In this document: positions 7,957 through 16,014 of the stretch, piece by piece | How positions within the stretch are numbered: the stretch's first letter is position 1 | Layout: each line of letters starts with the position of its first letter | Source of the DNA: Fundicoccus ignavus | GTDB lineage: Bacteria; Bacillota; Bacilli; Lactobacillales; Aerococcaceae | Reading direction: 5' to 3' | Assembly (NCBI RefSeq): GCF_009659375.1 | Contig: NZ_WJQT01000004.1 | Location: 1 to 64,000, forward strand | Length of the DNA stretch: 64,000 bases | Position numbers and translations under genes: made by a program | The notes under the pieces: model-generated | What the model saw: the letters and a program-made list of their open reading frames with translations, nothing else | Told to the model about the DNA's origin: nothing | Database searches by the model: none

Positions 7957-8832
7957 ATGGAAAACTTAGGACAGGCCTTGGATTGGGTGAGGCGTAACCG
8001 CAACATGACGATAGAAACTTTGTGTGAGGGCGTCATGTCGCCGTCATCTTATTCACGTCTCGTTAACGGAAAAACCTTCGTGTCATCCAAATCCTTTATG
8101 ACCTTGATTTTTCGTTTAAACATGACATTCGCAATGTTCCTTCAAGACTACCATAACTTCTTCCAGAATAGGCACGACTACGCCTTGCTGATACATGCGC
8201 AAGCATACGAGGATACTGAAATGTTATCAGCTTTATTAGAAACTTATTATCATCAAAAACAAGAACAGAATAAAGATTGGAATAACTTTGATGAACGTTT
8301 GCTGAAAGTGACGGCCGCTTTGTTGGATCAATTACAGGAGTCGCCAGATGCCGCAAGCAGTTTGGAAGCAGTCAAGTTAGAATTAGCGACTTTGAGTCAT
8401 TTTACAGATAACGACTTTACGGCCTTTCATTTATTACTCCCTTACTTGGCCTTAACGGAGGCTGACGAAATCTTGCAGGTTCCTTTGGGAAAAGTCACTA
8501 ATTTACAAGAACCGGCTTTGCCAGAAGGTTTGTACCATGTGTGTGGTGATTTATTTACACGCCACTTAATAGCAGATAATATCGAACAAGCAGAATTTTA
8601 TTACCAGAAACTCACTGAGATTTATATTGATCCGACGGACTTTAATTGGAAAATATCACGTAAAATTCATCAGTCAATCTGGCAATATTTTACGAGTGAT
8701 CAGGATTTAGCTTGTCAGAATTTGCAGCGATTATTTGAATTATACGGTGAATTGGAGTTGTTGCATTTACAAGAAAAAACGCGCCAAACCTGTGTGGCGT
8801 TAGGCGTACCCATTGGCGAGGTGATAAGATGA
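7957..8832 (+). CDS. Rgg-like regulator, pair 1, first member
   Basis: Putative transcription regulator of 291 residues, close to the usual 280-300 of Rgg/MutR proteins. The N-terminal XRE-type helix-turn-helix spans about residues 8-65, with the family-like pattern SPSSYSRLVNGK (compare SKSQISRFERG in Rgg) and LIFRLNMTFAMFL. The rest looks like an all-helical TPR-type domain. ATG 7957 is chosen over GTG 7954 because AAGGGGTGAT sits just before it. The stop overlaps the next gene by ATGA, indicating translational coupling. It is paralogous to 24817-25722 and to the remnant at 16640. Family assignment is by pattern only; a peptide ligand is not shown. Confidence 0.75.
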   Translation: MENLGQALDWVRRNRNMTIETLCEGVMSPSSYSRLVNGKTFVSSKSFMTLIFRLNMTFAMFLQDYHNFFQNRHDYALLIHAQAYEDTEMLSALLETYYHQKQEQNKDWNNFDERLLKVTAALLDQLQESPDAASSLEAVKLELATLSHFTDNDFTAFHLLLPYLALTEADEILQVPLGKVTNLQEPALPEGLYHVCGDLFTRHLIADNIEQAEFYYQKLTEIYIDPTDFNWKISRKIHQSIWQYFTSDQDLACQNLQRLFELYGELELLHLQEKTRQTCVALGVPIGEVIR

Positions 8833-9701
8833 ATGATCTAACAACTAAGCAGTCAGTGGTAGAAGAATTACGTAAGCGCAAAGGTTTTTCGATGAGTGAA
8901 ATATGCGGTGATTATGTCTCGCACTCTTCTTATTCGCGCTTTATTAACCATCAACAACTGATGTCAATCGATAAATTAATCTATATTTTGAAACGAATGG
9001 ATTTAAGTTTTCGGGAAGCAACATTGTTTGATCATGTCATCCAGGCTGCTAACGAAGACTGGTTATTGATGGAACGCTTGTTAAAAGAGGGGGAGTTGAC
9101 CGAGATGGCGGCGACCGTCGAGCGTTTTGAAGCAGCTTCTTACCGTGAATACGATGCGTATGGCATGATGGCGATTCAAATCCGTTTAAAAATGGGCGGA
9201 GAGGTGGCGGATAAACAAATTGCTTCTCTGAAAAGATATTTATTCCAAGTACACAATTGGACTTACAAGGAAATGTATTTGTTCACTTATATTCTAGATC
9301 AAGTCAGCACGCAAATTATATTATTGCGTGTCAGAAGAGCCTTTCAACGAGCGGCCGACCCGTATTATATAGAGCGCAATTTAAACTTGATTATATTATT
9401 AGAGGCGGCTCACCTGGAATTATTGAAACGCCAAGAACTCACGGCAGCACAAGAAATATTTGACAAATTGGACCAACTTTACGTCAATAAAGCTTACATT
9501 GGGCAACAAGCCTTTCGCGCGGTTAATCGCCTCCTTCACGAACTGATAACGGATGAACAACCTGATACACTGCCACGGCTTGAAGCTTTGTATCATAATT
9601 TTTTATTATGTGAAGCCGATTTTCTAGCCTTACGATTGAAATCGCGATACACAGCGCTACAGACGGTCTATCAACTACCAGATTTGACTTTGGAACAATG
9701 A
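8829..9701 (+). CDS. Rgg-like regulator, pair 1, second member
   Basis: Putative regulator of 290 residues, distinct from its partner but of the same architecture. The N-terminal helix-turn-helix contains MSEICGDYVSHSSYSRFINH and LIYILKRMDLSFREA (about residues 10-70). A helical repeat domain follows. Its ATG overlaps the partner stop codon (ATGA), so both are probably made together and may act as a heteromeric pair. Its closest relative in the window is the second member of pair 2 (25719-26600), sharing GDYVSHSSYSRF, MDLSFREA, KMGGE and YIERNLNLIILLEAAH-like blocks. Target genes are unknown. Confidence 0.75.
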   Translation: MNDLTTKQSVVEELRKRKGFSMSEICGDYVSHSSYSRFINHQQLMSIDKLIYILKRMDLSFREATLFDHVIQAANEDWLLMERLLKEGELTEMAATVERFEAASYREYDAYGMMAIQIRLKMGGEVADKQIASLKRYLFQVHNWTYKEMYLFTYILDQVSTQIILLRVRRAFQRAADPYYIERNLNLIILLEAAHLELLKRQELTAAQEIFDKLDQLYVNKAYIGQQAFRAVNRLLHELITDEQPDTLPRLEALYHNFLLCEADFLALRLKSRYTALQTVYQLPDLTLEQ

Positions 9702-9800
9702 TTGTACGGTGTAGCTGCGCCCGCAAAGGACCATCTTCATCAAATTGTGCATTTATGCAATGAAAAAAACCAAAAGCTGAAAATTAGGTTATGATAAAAG

Positions 9801-9999
9801 AAGAGTCAGTCGGCTCTGCTACCTAATGATGAGGCACCTGCGAACGCTGTGTCGAGCTGGTAACTTGAAACAGCATGTAGGACTCTGCCTGTAATTTTTC
9901 GGTTAGGTTATGCATAGGACTTAAGCCGGAAACGCGAATGTTGGTAGTCAAATTTTGCTCTCGGATCACACTGAACCCCTTCAGTTGTGGTCCTTTTTT
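9801..9999 (+). ncRNA. structured ncRNA candidate with own terminator
   Basis: About 195 bases between a TATGAT box (9791-9796) and a strong terminator, with no open frame. Long-range pairing closes it: AGAG 9803-9806 with CTCT 9958-9961, and CTACC 9820-9824 with GGTAG 9943-9947. A local hairpin GGCACCTGC / GC-GTGTC forms near 9834-9855. Length and an irregular long closed structure would be compatible with 6S RNA, but I cannot confirm this from conserved sequence. It does not match tmRNA, RNase P or SRP RNA signatures that I know. Confidence 0.4.
9963..9999 (+). terminator. terminator at the ncRNA 3' end
   Basis: GGATCACACTGAA pairs with TTCAGTTGTGGTCC (one bulge), followed by six T. Confidence 0.8.
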
Positions 10000-10137
10000 G
10001 TTGCAAAATATGACCCTTTATCATACAGGCGAGTCTGATCGATACCGGGCATAAAATGAACCCTAAAATAATTCAACGGTAATCGATTGTTTGCACATTG
10101 TTCATGATTCTCAAGACTTCCAATTACTTGCTTCTAT

Positions 10138-10255
10138 GAGCGAAGAGCAAGCGGAGTGTCGGTCAAACTGACCGACACGAATTCAAAGATTTGCGGTTTT
10201 TGTATAATCGTCGTGAACGAGAGAGAACGACACCGCTTTGGTTTTCTTACGAGTA
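10138..10255 (+). repeat. family C repeat, full copy
   Basis: Two hairpins in order: GTGTCGGTC / GACCGACAC, then GTCGTG with a downstream ACGACACCGC block and a TTGGTTTTCTT end. Parallel copy at 48428-48540; halves at 5779, 35580 and 40484. Confidence 0.75.
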
Positions 10256-10274
10256 AAAATGACTGGCGCGAGTG

Positions 10275-10652
10275 GCTTAAACTAGCCGAATGTTTGCGGT
10301 GATCGGCTAGATTCGGCGTTAAACTAGCCGAAAGTTCGAGAGAATCGGCTAGAATAGGCATTACTCTAGTCGAAAGTCCGAGAGAATCGGCTAGAATAGG
10401 CATTACTCTAGTCGAAAGTCTGTGAGAATCGGCTAGATTCGGCGTTAAACTAGCCGAAAGTCTGTGAGAATCGGCTAGATTAGGCGTTAAACTAGCCGAA
10501 AGTCTGTGAGAAACGGCTAGAATAGGCGTTACTCTAGCCGAATGTATGCGATGATCGGCTAGAATAGGCATTACTCTAGCCGAAAGTCCGAGAGAAACGG
10601 CTAGAATAGGCATTAATCTAGCCGAAAATCCATGGGAAACGGCTAGATTATT
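10275..10652. repeat. family B array: nine tandem 42-bp palindromic units
   Basis: CTAGCCGA (or CTAGTCGA) recurs at 10282, 10324, 10366, 10408, 10450, 10492, 10534, 10576 and 10618, always exactly 42 bases apart. Each unit is an 8-base inverted repeat, CTAGCCGA...TCGGCTAG, around a 13-base loop, plus a 13-base linker. Its sequence is unrelated to family A, yet the period is identical. The array ends where the IS256 left end begins. Open frames through it are a consequence of the period being a multiple of three. Two degenerate units occur at 23715-23770. Confidence 0.9.
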
Positions 10653-12119
10653 GTCAAGTCCAAAGTATTGTGTAAAATAGTCCAGATGCTCTCTAGTCTT
10701 GTTTGATAGTCTCCCTTTAGTTTTTTCACCGAAGTGGCGTAGCGTACCCTTGACCATGAGCTGAGGCATGGTAGTCTATTTAGACAAGCTAATTTGTTGC
10801 TTGCTTAGCTCAGTAGTCATGCCTCAGGAGGCTCGTGGTCAAGGGCACTGGGCAACGGACAATTAATCTCTTGAAAACTGTCTTCCAGCTTTCACCCATT
10901 CTTCATGATAATCTAACAACAATGACCCGATAAGTCGCTCTGCAGAAGCAACGTTTGGGTAAATTCCAATGACTCTATCACGCCGACGTATTTCACGGTT
11001 TAATCGTTCAACCGAGTTAGTGGTTCTGAGTGAAACATGATACGCTTGCGGTTCAAGTTGATATTGAATCGCATCTTCAAAACCGTAATCTAAAATCTCA
11101 AGTGCTTTTTCAAACTTAGGATTATCTTGTACCATTTCTTCAAATACGGCTTTTAATTCTCGAGCATGTTGTTGTGTAGGGGCGCGCAGAATCTCTTCGA
11201 CTAATTTACGTTCAGTCTTATTATTCTTTTTAGGCATTTGATCGACAATATTACGTAAAAAATGAAACGTACAACGTTGCCAAATAGACCCTACAAATAC
11301 TTCACGGATGGCGGTTTTTAAGCCCGCATGAGCATCTGAAATAATCATTTTAGGTGTTTGTAAACCACGAGCTCGTAACCCCATAAAGAATCGGGACCAA
11401 GCGGTAGTCGATTCTTCTTCAGCGACCATAAAGCCTAGAATTTCTCGTTTATTCTCTTCGTTAACACCTTGTGCAATATAAGCTGCTTTGGATATCACAT
11501 GGTTATTTTCACGTATCTTAATGTACATCGCATCCACGTATAGATAACGGAATGTTGAATGAGAGAGCGAACGTTGCTTAAATTTTTCAATTTCAGGGTC
11601 GAGTTCTTTCATCACGTCTGATACGAATGACTTCGACACTTGTTCACCGCAAAGTTTTTCCACGATATTCGTGACTTTTCTTGTTGAGACGCCGTTCACC
11701 ACCATTACTGCCATGCTCAACACAAAGGCTTTATCTTGACGTTGATAGCGCTCAAAGACTTCCGTACGAAATTCGCCAGAACGTGTTCTAGAAACACGTA
11801 GCTTTACTTTTCCAGCACTCAACATAAAGTCTCGTTCATAATAACCATTGCGTTGATCCATGCGGTGATCAGTTCTTTCGTAATTCGCTGCTTTAATAAA
11901 GCGATCACGTTCAACTTCCATATAGGCGTTAAATCCAGTCACTGTGAGTGATTTCATCATAGAAGTCATATCGCTATTTAAGACTGCGTCTGTTAATTCG
12001 TCTAATTTAAGGTAATATTTAACTGAGCCATAATAATCTCCTTTTTCAATGTAGTGTAGGAACTTTCATTGTCTAGAGATTATCATGGTTTTTCTTTTTA
12101 CATAATTAGATGGACATTA
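10653..12119 (-). mobile_element. IS256-family insertion sequence
   Basis: Bounded by imperfect inverted repeats: left AGTCCAAAGTATTGTGTAAA (from about 10657), right, read on the minus strand, TGTCCATCTAATTATGTAAA (to about 12118). It contains one transposase gene on the minus strand. Between the gene and the left end is a large imperfect hairpin (10747-10848) built from CCCTTGACCA / TGGTCAAGGG and TGAGGCATG / CATGCCTCA. Exact termini and target duplication were not resolved. Confidence 0.75.
10863..11969 (-). CDS. IS256-family transposase, N-terminus frameshifted
   Basis: Mutator-type DDE transposase, 368 residues. Catalytic residues fit the family: first Asp in YLYVDAMYIK, second Asp in MIISDAHAGLK, C/H motif in WQRCTFHFLRN and Glu in RLNREIRRRD. 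Family members are normally about 390 residues. The missing N-terminus is visible upstream: ATG at 12031 with AAAGGAG encodes MAQLNITL, then one base is missing near 12005 and the frame shifts before LDELTDAVLNSD. The present copy is therefore probably a one-base-deletion mutant, unless it restarts at 11969. Confidence 0.85.
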   Translation of the reverse strand: MTSMMKSLTVTGFNAYMEVERDRFIKAANYERTDHRMDQRNGYYERDFMLSAGKVKLRVSRTRSGEFRTEVFERYQRQDKAFVLSMAVMVVNGVSTRKVTNIVEKLCGEQVSKSFVSDVMKELDPEIEKFKQRSLSHSTFRYLYVDAMYIKIRENNHVISKAAYIAQGVNEENKREILGFMVAEEESTTAWSRFFMGLRARGLQTPKMIISDAHAGLKTAIREVFVGSIWQRCTFHFLRNIVDQMPKKNNKTERKLVEEILRAPTQQHARELKAVFEEMVQDNPKFEKALEILDYGFEDAIQYQLEPQAYHVSLRTTNSVERLNREIRRRDRVIGIYPNVASAERLIGSLLLDYHEEWVKAGRQFSRD

Positions 12120-12259
12120 CCTGAAAGTCACAAGGTAGTTAAATAATTATTTTTATTAGAAGCGTGGTACAGCGGCAGGCTCAGCATAAATGGGGGAGCA
12201 GGTGGTGGGTGCGTGAATGTTGAGGGACTATTTTGCCTGGAGAGTTTCGTTTGTTTGGA

Positions 12260-12319
12260 TTTACACAAAGTTGACGGAATCTTTACATTTCGGTGGGTAA
12301 AATTTACATGTTCTTTACA
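12260..12319 (+). promoter_or_regulatory. Pho-box array upstream of phoA
   Basis: TTTACA occurs at 12260, 12282, 12303 and 12314, and TTGACG at 12271. The starts are 11, 11, 21 and 11 bases apart, so the hexamers sit on one face of the helix. This matches the TTHACA-N5 direct repeats bound by PhoP in Bacillus-type phosphate regulons. The array ends about 60 bases before the phoA start. Phosphate-starvation control is a strong inference. Confidence 0.75.
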
Positions 12320-12381
12320 AAGTTTTGTTAGTATTTGAATTGAAGAAATTCATATCACATATTTGAAGGAGCGTCTGTAAA

Positions 12382-14124
12382 ATGAAGAAATCACTTTTAT
12401 TGTCGATGTGTGCGTCGGTTTTACTTTCTGTTGTGTCGCCCGTTGTATCGTCTGCTAAGCAAGAGGAAGGTCAATTTGCTGAATTGCCAGTTGTCACGTT
12501 AGAAGAAGGTCGTGCGTTAACTGAAGATTTATCATTAGTGAGTGAAAACCAAGCGAAATATGTTTTCTTATTTATTGGTGATGGGATGGGGAACATTCCT
12601 GTGTCTGCTGCAGAGTATTACTTAGGTCCTGATAATGGTAATGCTGGTAATGGTGTGGCTCAAGCTCAGCCTTTAAACTTCTCTCAGTTTCCAGTGATTG
12701 GTTTACAAAATCCTACAGATGCTGACCACTATGTGCCTGATTCGGCTGCAACTGCAACTGCGTTTGGTAATGGTGTAAAAATTAATTCTAACGTGATTGG
12801 TTTAACGCCTGGTTTTACTGAGCAGACGGAATCGATTGCTGAAAAAGCAAAAGAAAGTGGTAAGTCAGTGGGTATCTTATCTACTGTGACGTTAAACCAT
12901 GCGACGCCAGCTGCGTTTTATTCTAACGTTGAGCACCGTAATAACTATTACGAAATTGGTCAACAAATGGCTGCTTCTGGTTTTGACTTTTTCGCGGGTG
13001 GTTCTTTAGGAGCACGTACGGGTAGCGATGGGTCTGAGCAAGATTTATATGAAGTGTTGGAAGAATATGGTTATACAGTGGCTGACACTCAAGCTGAGTT
13101 CGAAGCGATTACGGCTGATACAGAAAAAGTATACGCACCAGCTGAAGCGTTAGCAGGTACTGCGATGAAATATGCGATGGACCGTGAAGAAGGCGAGCAA
13201 ACTTTAGCTGAAATGGTTGCTAAAGGGATCGAAGTATTAGAAACAAACGAAGAAGGATTCTTCATGATGACTGAATCAGGAAAAATTGACTGGTCAGAAC
13301 ATGCGAACGATGCTGCGGCAGCTATCAAAGAAGTGATTGATTTCCAAGATGCAATCCAAGAAGCGGTTGATTTCTACTATGAGCATCCAGAAGAAACGTT
13401 AATCGTTGTAACTGCTGACCATCCAACAGGTGGTTTCACAATTGGTAACTCTGAAACGGGTTATAACAGTTACTTCCACTTAATCGATAACCAACAAGTC
13501 TCTCAAGAAGTATTCGACGGCATCTTTGCTACTGCCCAAGAAGAAAATCCTGAAATGACATTCGAAGATTTCGTGCCAGCTTTAGAAGAAAACTTTGGTT
13601 TTATCTTTGACTTAGAAGCGACTGAAGAAGTATTGACTCATGGTCAAAAAGCTGAAGCTGAAGCTGAAGAAGTTGATTTGATGACGATTACTGCGATGGA
13701 ATTAGAAGAATTACGTTACGCCTTTGACCAATCAATGTTAGCTTACGAAGATCGTAATGCTGGTCAAGCTGATATCATCAAAGGTTACCATTCTTACTTA
13801 CCAATCTCAATTGCAGCGACCCGTTTATTAGCTAACAAAGCTGGTTTCGCTTTTACAACAGTTGACCACTCGCCTGAGCGTGTGCCTGTGTACGCAATTG
13901 GTGCTGGTGCAGCAATGTTTGAAGGAAACTTCGAAAACACTGACGTTGCTTACAAATTATTAGCGGCAATGGGCTTATACGAAGGTGGCGACACAACAGC
14001 TCCTCGTATCGAAGTCACAGCAAAAGCTGATGCAGCCACTGAAGAAGCAACTGACGAAGAAGCAGTTGAAGAAACAGAAGAAACAACTGAAGAAGAAACA
14101 ACTGAAGAAGAATCAGCAGAATAA
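12382..14124 (+). CDS. phoA: alkaline phosphatase, secreted
   Basis: Releases phosphate from phosphomonoesters outside the cell. Signal peptide of about 25 residues (MKKSLLLSMCASVLLSVV). Metal and catalytic motifs are all visible: FIGDGMG (Asp 67), PDSAATATAFGNG with the phosphorylated Ser near 121, TLNHATPAAFYS, MTESGKIDWSEHAND, VTADHPTGG and a C-terminal DHSPERVPVYA. At 580 residues it is longer than the roughly 450 of classic PhoA, with an acidic insert (EAEAEEVDL) and a Glu/Thr-rich tail of about 35 residues without a sorting motif. The ribosome site AAGGAG precedes ATG. Preceded by a Pho-box array and followed by a terminator. Confidence 0.95.
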   Translation: MKKSLLLSMCASVLLSVVSPVVSSAKQEEGQFAELPVVTLEEGRALTEDLSLVSENQAKYVFLFIGDGMGNIPVSAAEYYLGPDNGNAGNGVAQAQPLNFSQFPVIGLQNPTDADHYVPDSAATATAFGNGVKINSNVIGLTPGFTEQTESIAEKAKESGKSVGILSTVTLNHATPAAFYSNVEHRNNYYEIGQQMAASGFDFFAGGSLGARTGSDGSEQDLYEVLEEYGYTVADTQAEFEAITADTEKVYAPAEALAGTAMKYAMDREEGEQTLAEMVAKGIEVLETNEEGFFMMTESGKIDWSEHANDAAAAIKEVIDFQDAIQEAVDFYYEHPEETLIVVTADHPTGGFTIGNSETGYNSYFHLIDNQQVSQEVFDGIFATAQEENPEMTFEDFVPALEENFGFIFDLEATEEVLTHGQKAEAEAEEVDLMTITAMELEELRYAFDQSMLAYEDRNAGQADIIKGYHSYLPISIAATRLLANKAGFAFTTVDHSPERVPVYAIGAGAAMFEGNFENTDVAYKLLAAMGLYEGGDTTAPRIEVTAKADAATEEATDEEAVEETEETTEEETTEEESAE

Positions 14125-14161
14125 TCTCCCAACTAAGCCCCGATTTAAACGATTATAATAA

Positions 14162-14200
14162 GAAGCGCAGCGTATCCTCTCACACGCTGTGCTTTTTGAT
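14162..14200 (+). terminator. terminator after phoA
   Basis: AGCGCAGCGT and ACGCTGTGCT arms, then five T. Confidence 0.85.
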
Positions 14201-14250
14201 ATGATAGACTCAATGATGAATGAAAAATAGACTAGGATGAAGGTAATTAT

Positions 14251-14958
14251 ATGAAAAGAAGATATTTAATCAAATTAGTGTTCGTCTTATCGATGTTTGT
14301 GCCTAGTCAGACGGGCCAAGCGCAAGCCCAAGCCGAAGCGGAAGCAGACACGATGACGCTGTCTGATTTGCCCTTTCAAGGCTATTTCGTTGCGACTAGT
14401 GACTATGCGGTAGAAGGATTGTTGTTTGAAGAAAACCAACTGTTTATTTACGTGAATCACCAGCTGTTGGATGATGACCCTGGACACGACCACGGGCACG
14501 ACGATGATGATGACGACGATTACCATGTTGGGCATGAGGCTGAGGATATTCTAGGCCAAGACTGGCTAGACACTTTGGAAGAACTGCATTCTTTCCCTCA
14601 TCCAGACTTGAAAAATTACTCTGAGAGTGTGCGTCAGCGCTATTTAGAAGAGCTTGATTTACCTTATGATTTACAAGTGGTCTATCAAGAGATTGCCGAA
14701 CAAATTACACCAGATATGTCACAAGCCGATATTAAACGCATGATTGACAATCGGGTGCCAGGCATCTACTATACAGAGAAAAATGACTATCAATACTATC
14801 AAATTGCGAATCCAACCGTTATCATGGAAGGGGATAGTTATCAGATTCATCTGTTCGGTGAACATCTGTATACCTTTGAATCATCAGACAATCAAACAAT
14901 GATTCAAGATCAAGCAGGCGTGACCTATGACTATATACCAGGCATCAATCCCTATTGA
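14251..14958 (+). CDS. secreted His/Asp-rich protein, unknown
   Basis: 235 residues, function not recognised. Export signal MKRRYLIKLVFVLSMFVP with a probable SPase I site in the AQAQAEAEA stretch. Near residue 77 it has a striking metal-binding-like cluster, PGHDHGHDDDDDDDYHVGH. The remainder is acidic and Tyr-rich, without membrane helices. It opens a three-gene run with 14983-15996 and 16015-16401, spaced by 24 and 18 bases, so these are probably one transcript. The repeated His/Asp theme suggests binding of zinc or another divalent ion, possibly to feed the neighbouring zinc enzyme PhoA; this is inference. Confidence 0.75.
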   Translation: MKRRYLIKLVFVLSMFVPSQTGQAQAQAEAEADTMTLSDLPFQGYFVATSDYAVEGLLFEENQLFIYVNHQLLDDDPGHDHGHDDDDDDDYHVGHEAEDILGQDWLDTLEELHSFPHPDLKNYSESVRQRYLEELDLPYDLQVVYQEIAEQITPDMSQADIKRMIDNRVPGIYYTEKNDYQYYQIANPTVIMEGDSYQIHLFGEHLYTFESSDNQTMIQDQAGVTYDYIPGINPY

Positions 14959-14982
14959 TTCCGACATAAAGGAGAATGATCA

Positions 14983-15996
14983 ATGAAAAAGTATCTGACA
15001 TTTACCCTCTCGTTCCTCTTAGCGAGCCAAGTTTTATTGCTGAACGTATTGGCAGAAGAAAACGACCATCACCACGACCATGGGACGTCTTTTGCAAACT
15101 TTATTCCAGATAAAATTCTTAACCCAGACGACAGTGACTACGTGGCCCCAGCGGAGACTGCTGATTATGTCGGCCTCTACACCGCAGAAACGGCGATTGA
15201 CGTCTTAGGTGTCGACTTGACATTGCTGTTACGGATTCAAGAGGATGGCCTGTTTAACCTAGCCTACTACTTTGAAAACGACGCTGACAGCCAAGGCCTG
15301 CGCTTTTATGCTAACCCGGCGGGCGAAATTGAAGAAACAAGCGCCATCTATCAAGACCTGACTCTTTTAACGGGAGCCTTGCGTGAGATAGAAGACGGCC
15401 TAGGGTCCGGCTTAATTCGCGAAACGCTAGCGCCAGTGGTACTGTTGGACGAAACTGGTCAAGCACAAGAGCTCTATGCCTACCAAGAAATGGCCTACGG
15501 CTTGCGCGAAAATTACCAGAATGCCCGCGTTTACCAAAGTGTCGGCCTGTATATTTCAGAAGACGGCCAAATTACCATCGACGTGCCACACTTGATTGGC
15601 CTCGACACCGAGGAAGACTTGTTGGTGCCCTTTGAAGCAAGCGACCAACACGAGGCTGAACTGCTAGTGTCGACACCAACCTTTGAGCTGCTGCAACACA
15701 ACTTTGACACCTACCTTGAGGACCACAACGACTTTCGGATGGCATTTGACACACCCAACGATTTTGTCCAAAAAGTCCTAGCTATGCACCTGGAAACGAA
15801 CGCAAGCTTCCCACAAGATACACAGGTAACAAGCGTTGACGCAAGCCTTGAAGACAGCGACGCCACATACGCACTACTGATTAATGAGGAACTTCTTTAC
15901 GCCTACGACGCCGACAACCAGAAACTGTACATGGCCACTGACTTTAGCCAAAACGACACGAACCAGTACACAGCCAACGAATGGCTCACCAATTAG
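14983..15996 (+). CDS. secreted protein with N-terminal His cluster, unknown
   Basis: 337 residues; I do not recognise a family. Signal peptide MKKYLTFTLSFLLASQVLLL with cleavage near VLAEE. The mature N-terminus starts with ENDHHHDHG, a probable metal-binding His cluster. The rest is Asp/Glu-rich with alternating Tyr and Leu, suggesting a beta-rich acidic fold. There is no anchor or sorting signal. AAAGGAG precedes ATG. The spelling of this gene is noticeably more GC-rich than its neighbours (many GCC, GAC and CTG codons). Middle gene of the His/Asp-rich cluster. Confidence 0.75.
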   Translation: MKKYLTFTLSFLLASQVLLLNVLAEENDHHHDHGTSFANFIPDKILNPDDSDYVAPAETADYVGLYTAETAIDVLGVDLTLLLRIQEDGLFNLAYYFENDADSQGLRFYANPAGEIEETSAIYQDLTLLTGALREIEDGLGSGLIRETLAPVVLLDETGQAQELYAYQEMAYGLRENYQNARVYQSVGLYISEDGQITIDVPHLIGLDTEEDLLVPFEASDQHEAELLVSTPTFELLQHNFDTYLEDHNDFRMAFDTPNDFVQKVLAMHLETNASFPQDTQVTSVDASLEDSDATYALLINEELLYAYDADNQKLYMATDFSQNDTNQYTANEWLTN

Positions 15997-16014
15997 AAAC
16001 AAAGGAGCATTCTC

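Noticed and set aside
9801-9999. tmRNA, RNase P RNA or SRP RNA
   Set aside because: None of the conserved core sequences of these RNAs is present.
10134-10769. 211-residue minus-strand repeat protein
   Set aside because: It spans a family C repeat, the family B array and the IS256 left end, and is explained by the 42-bp period.
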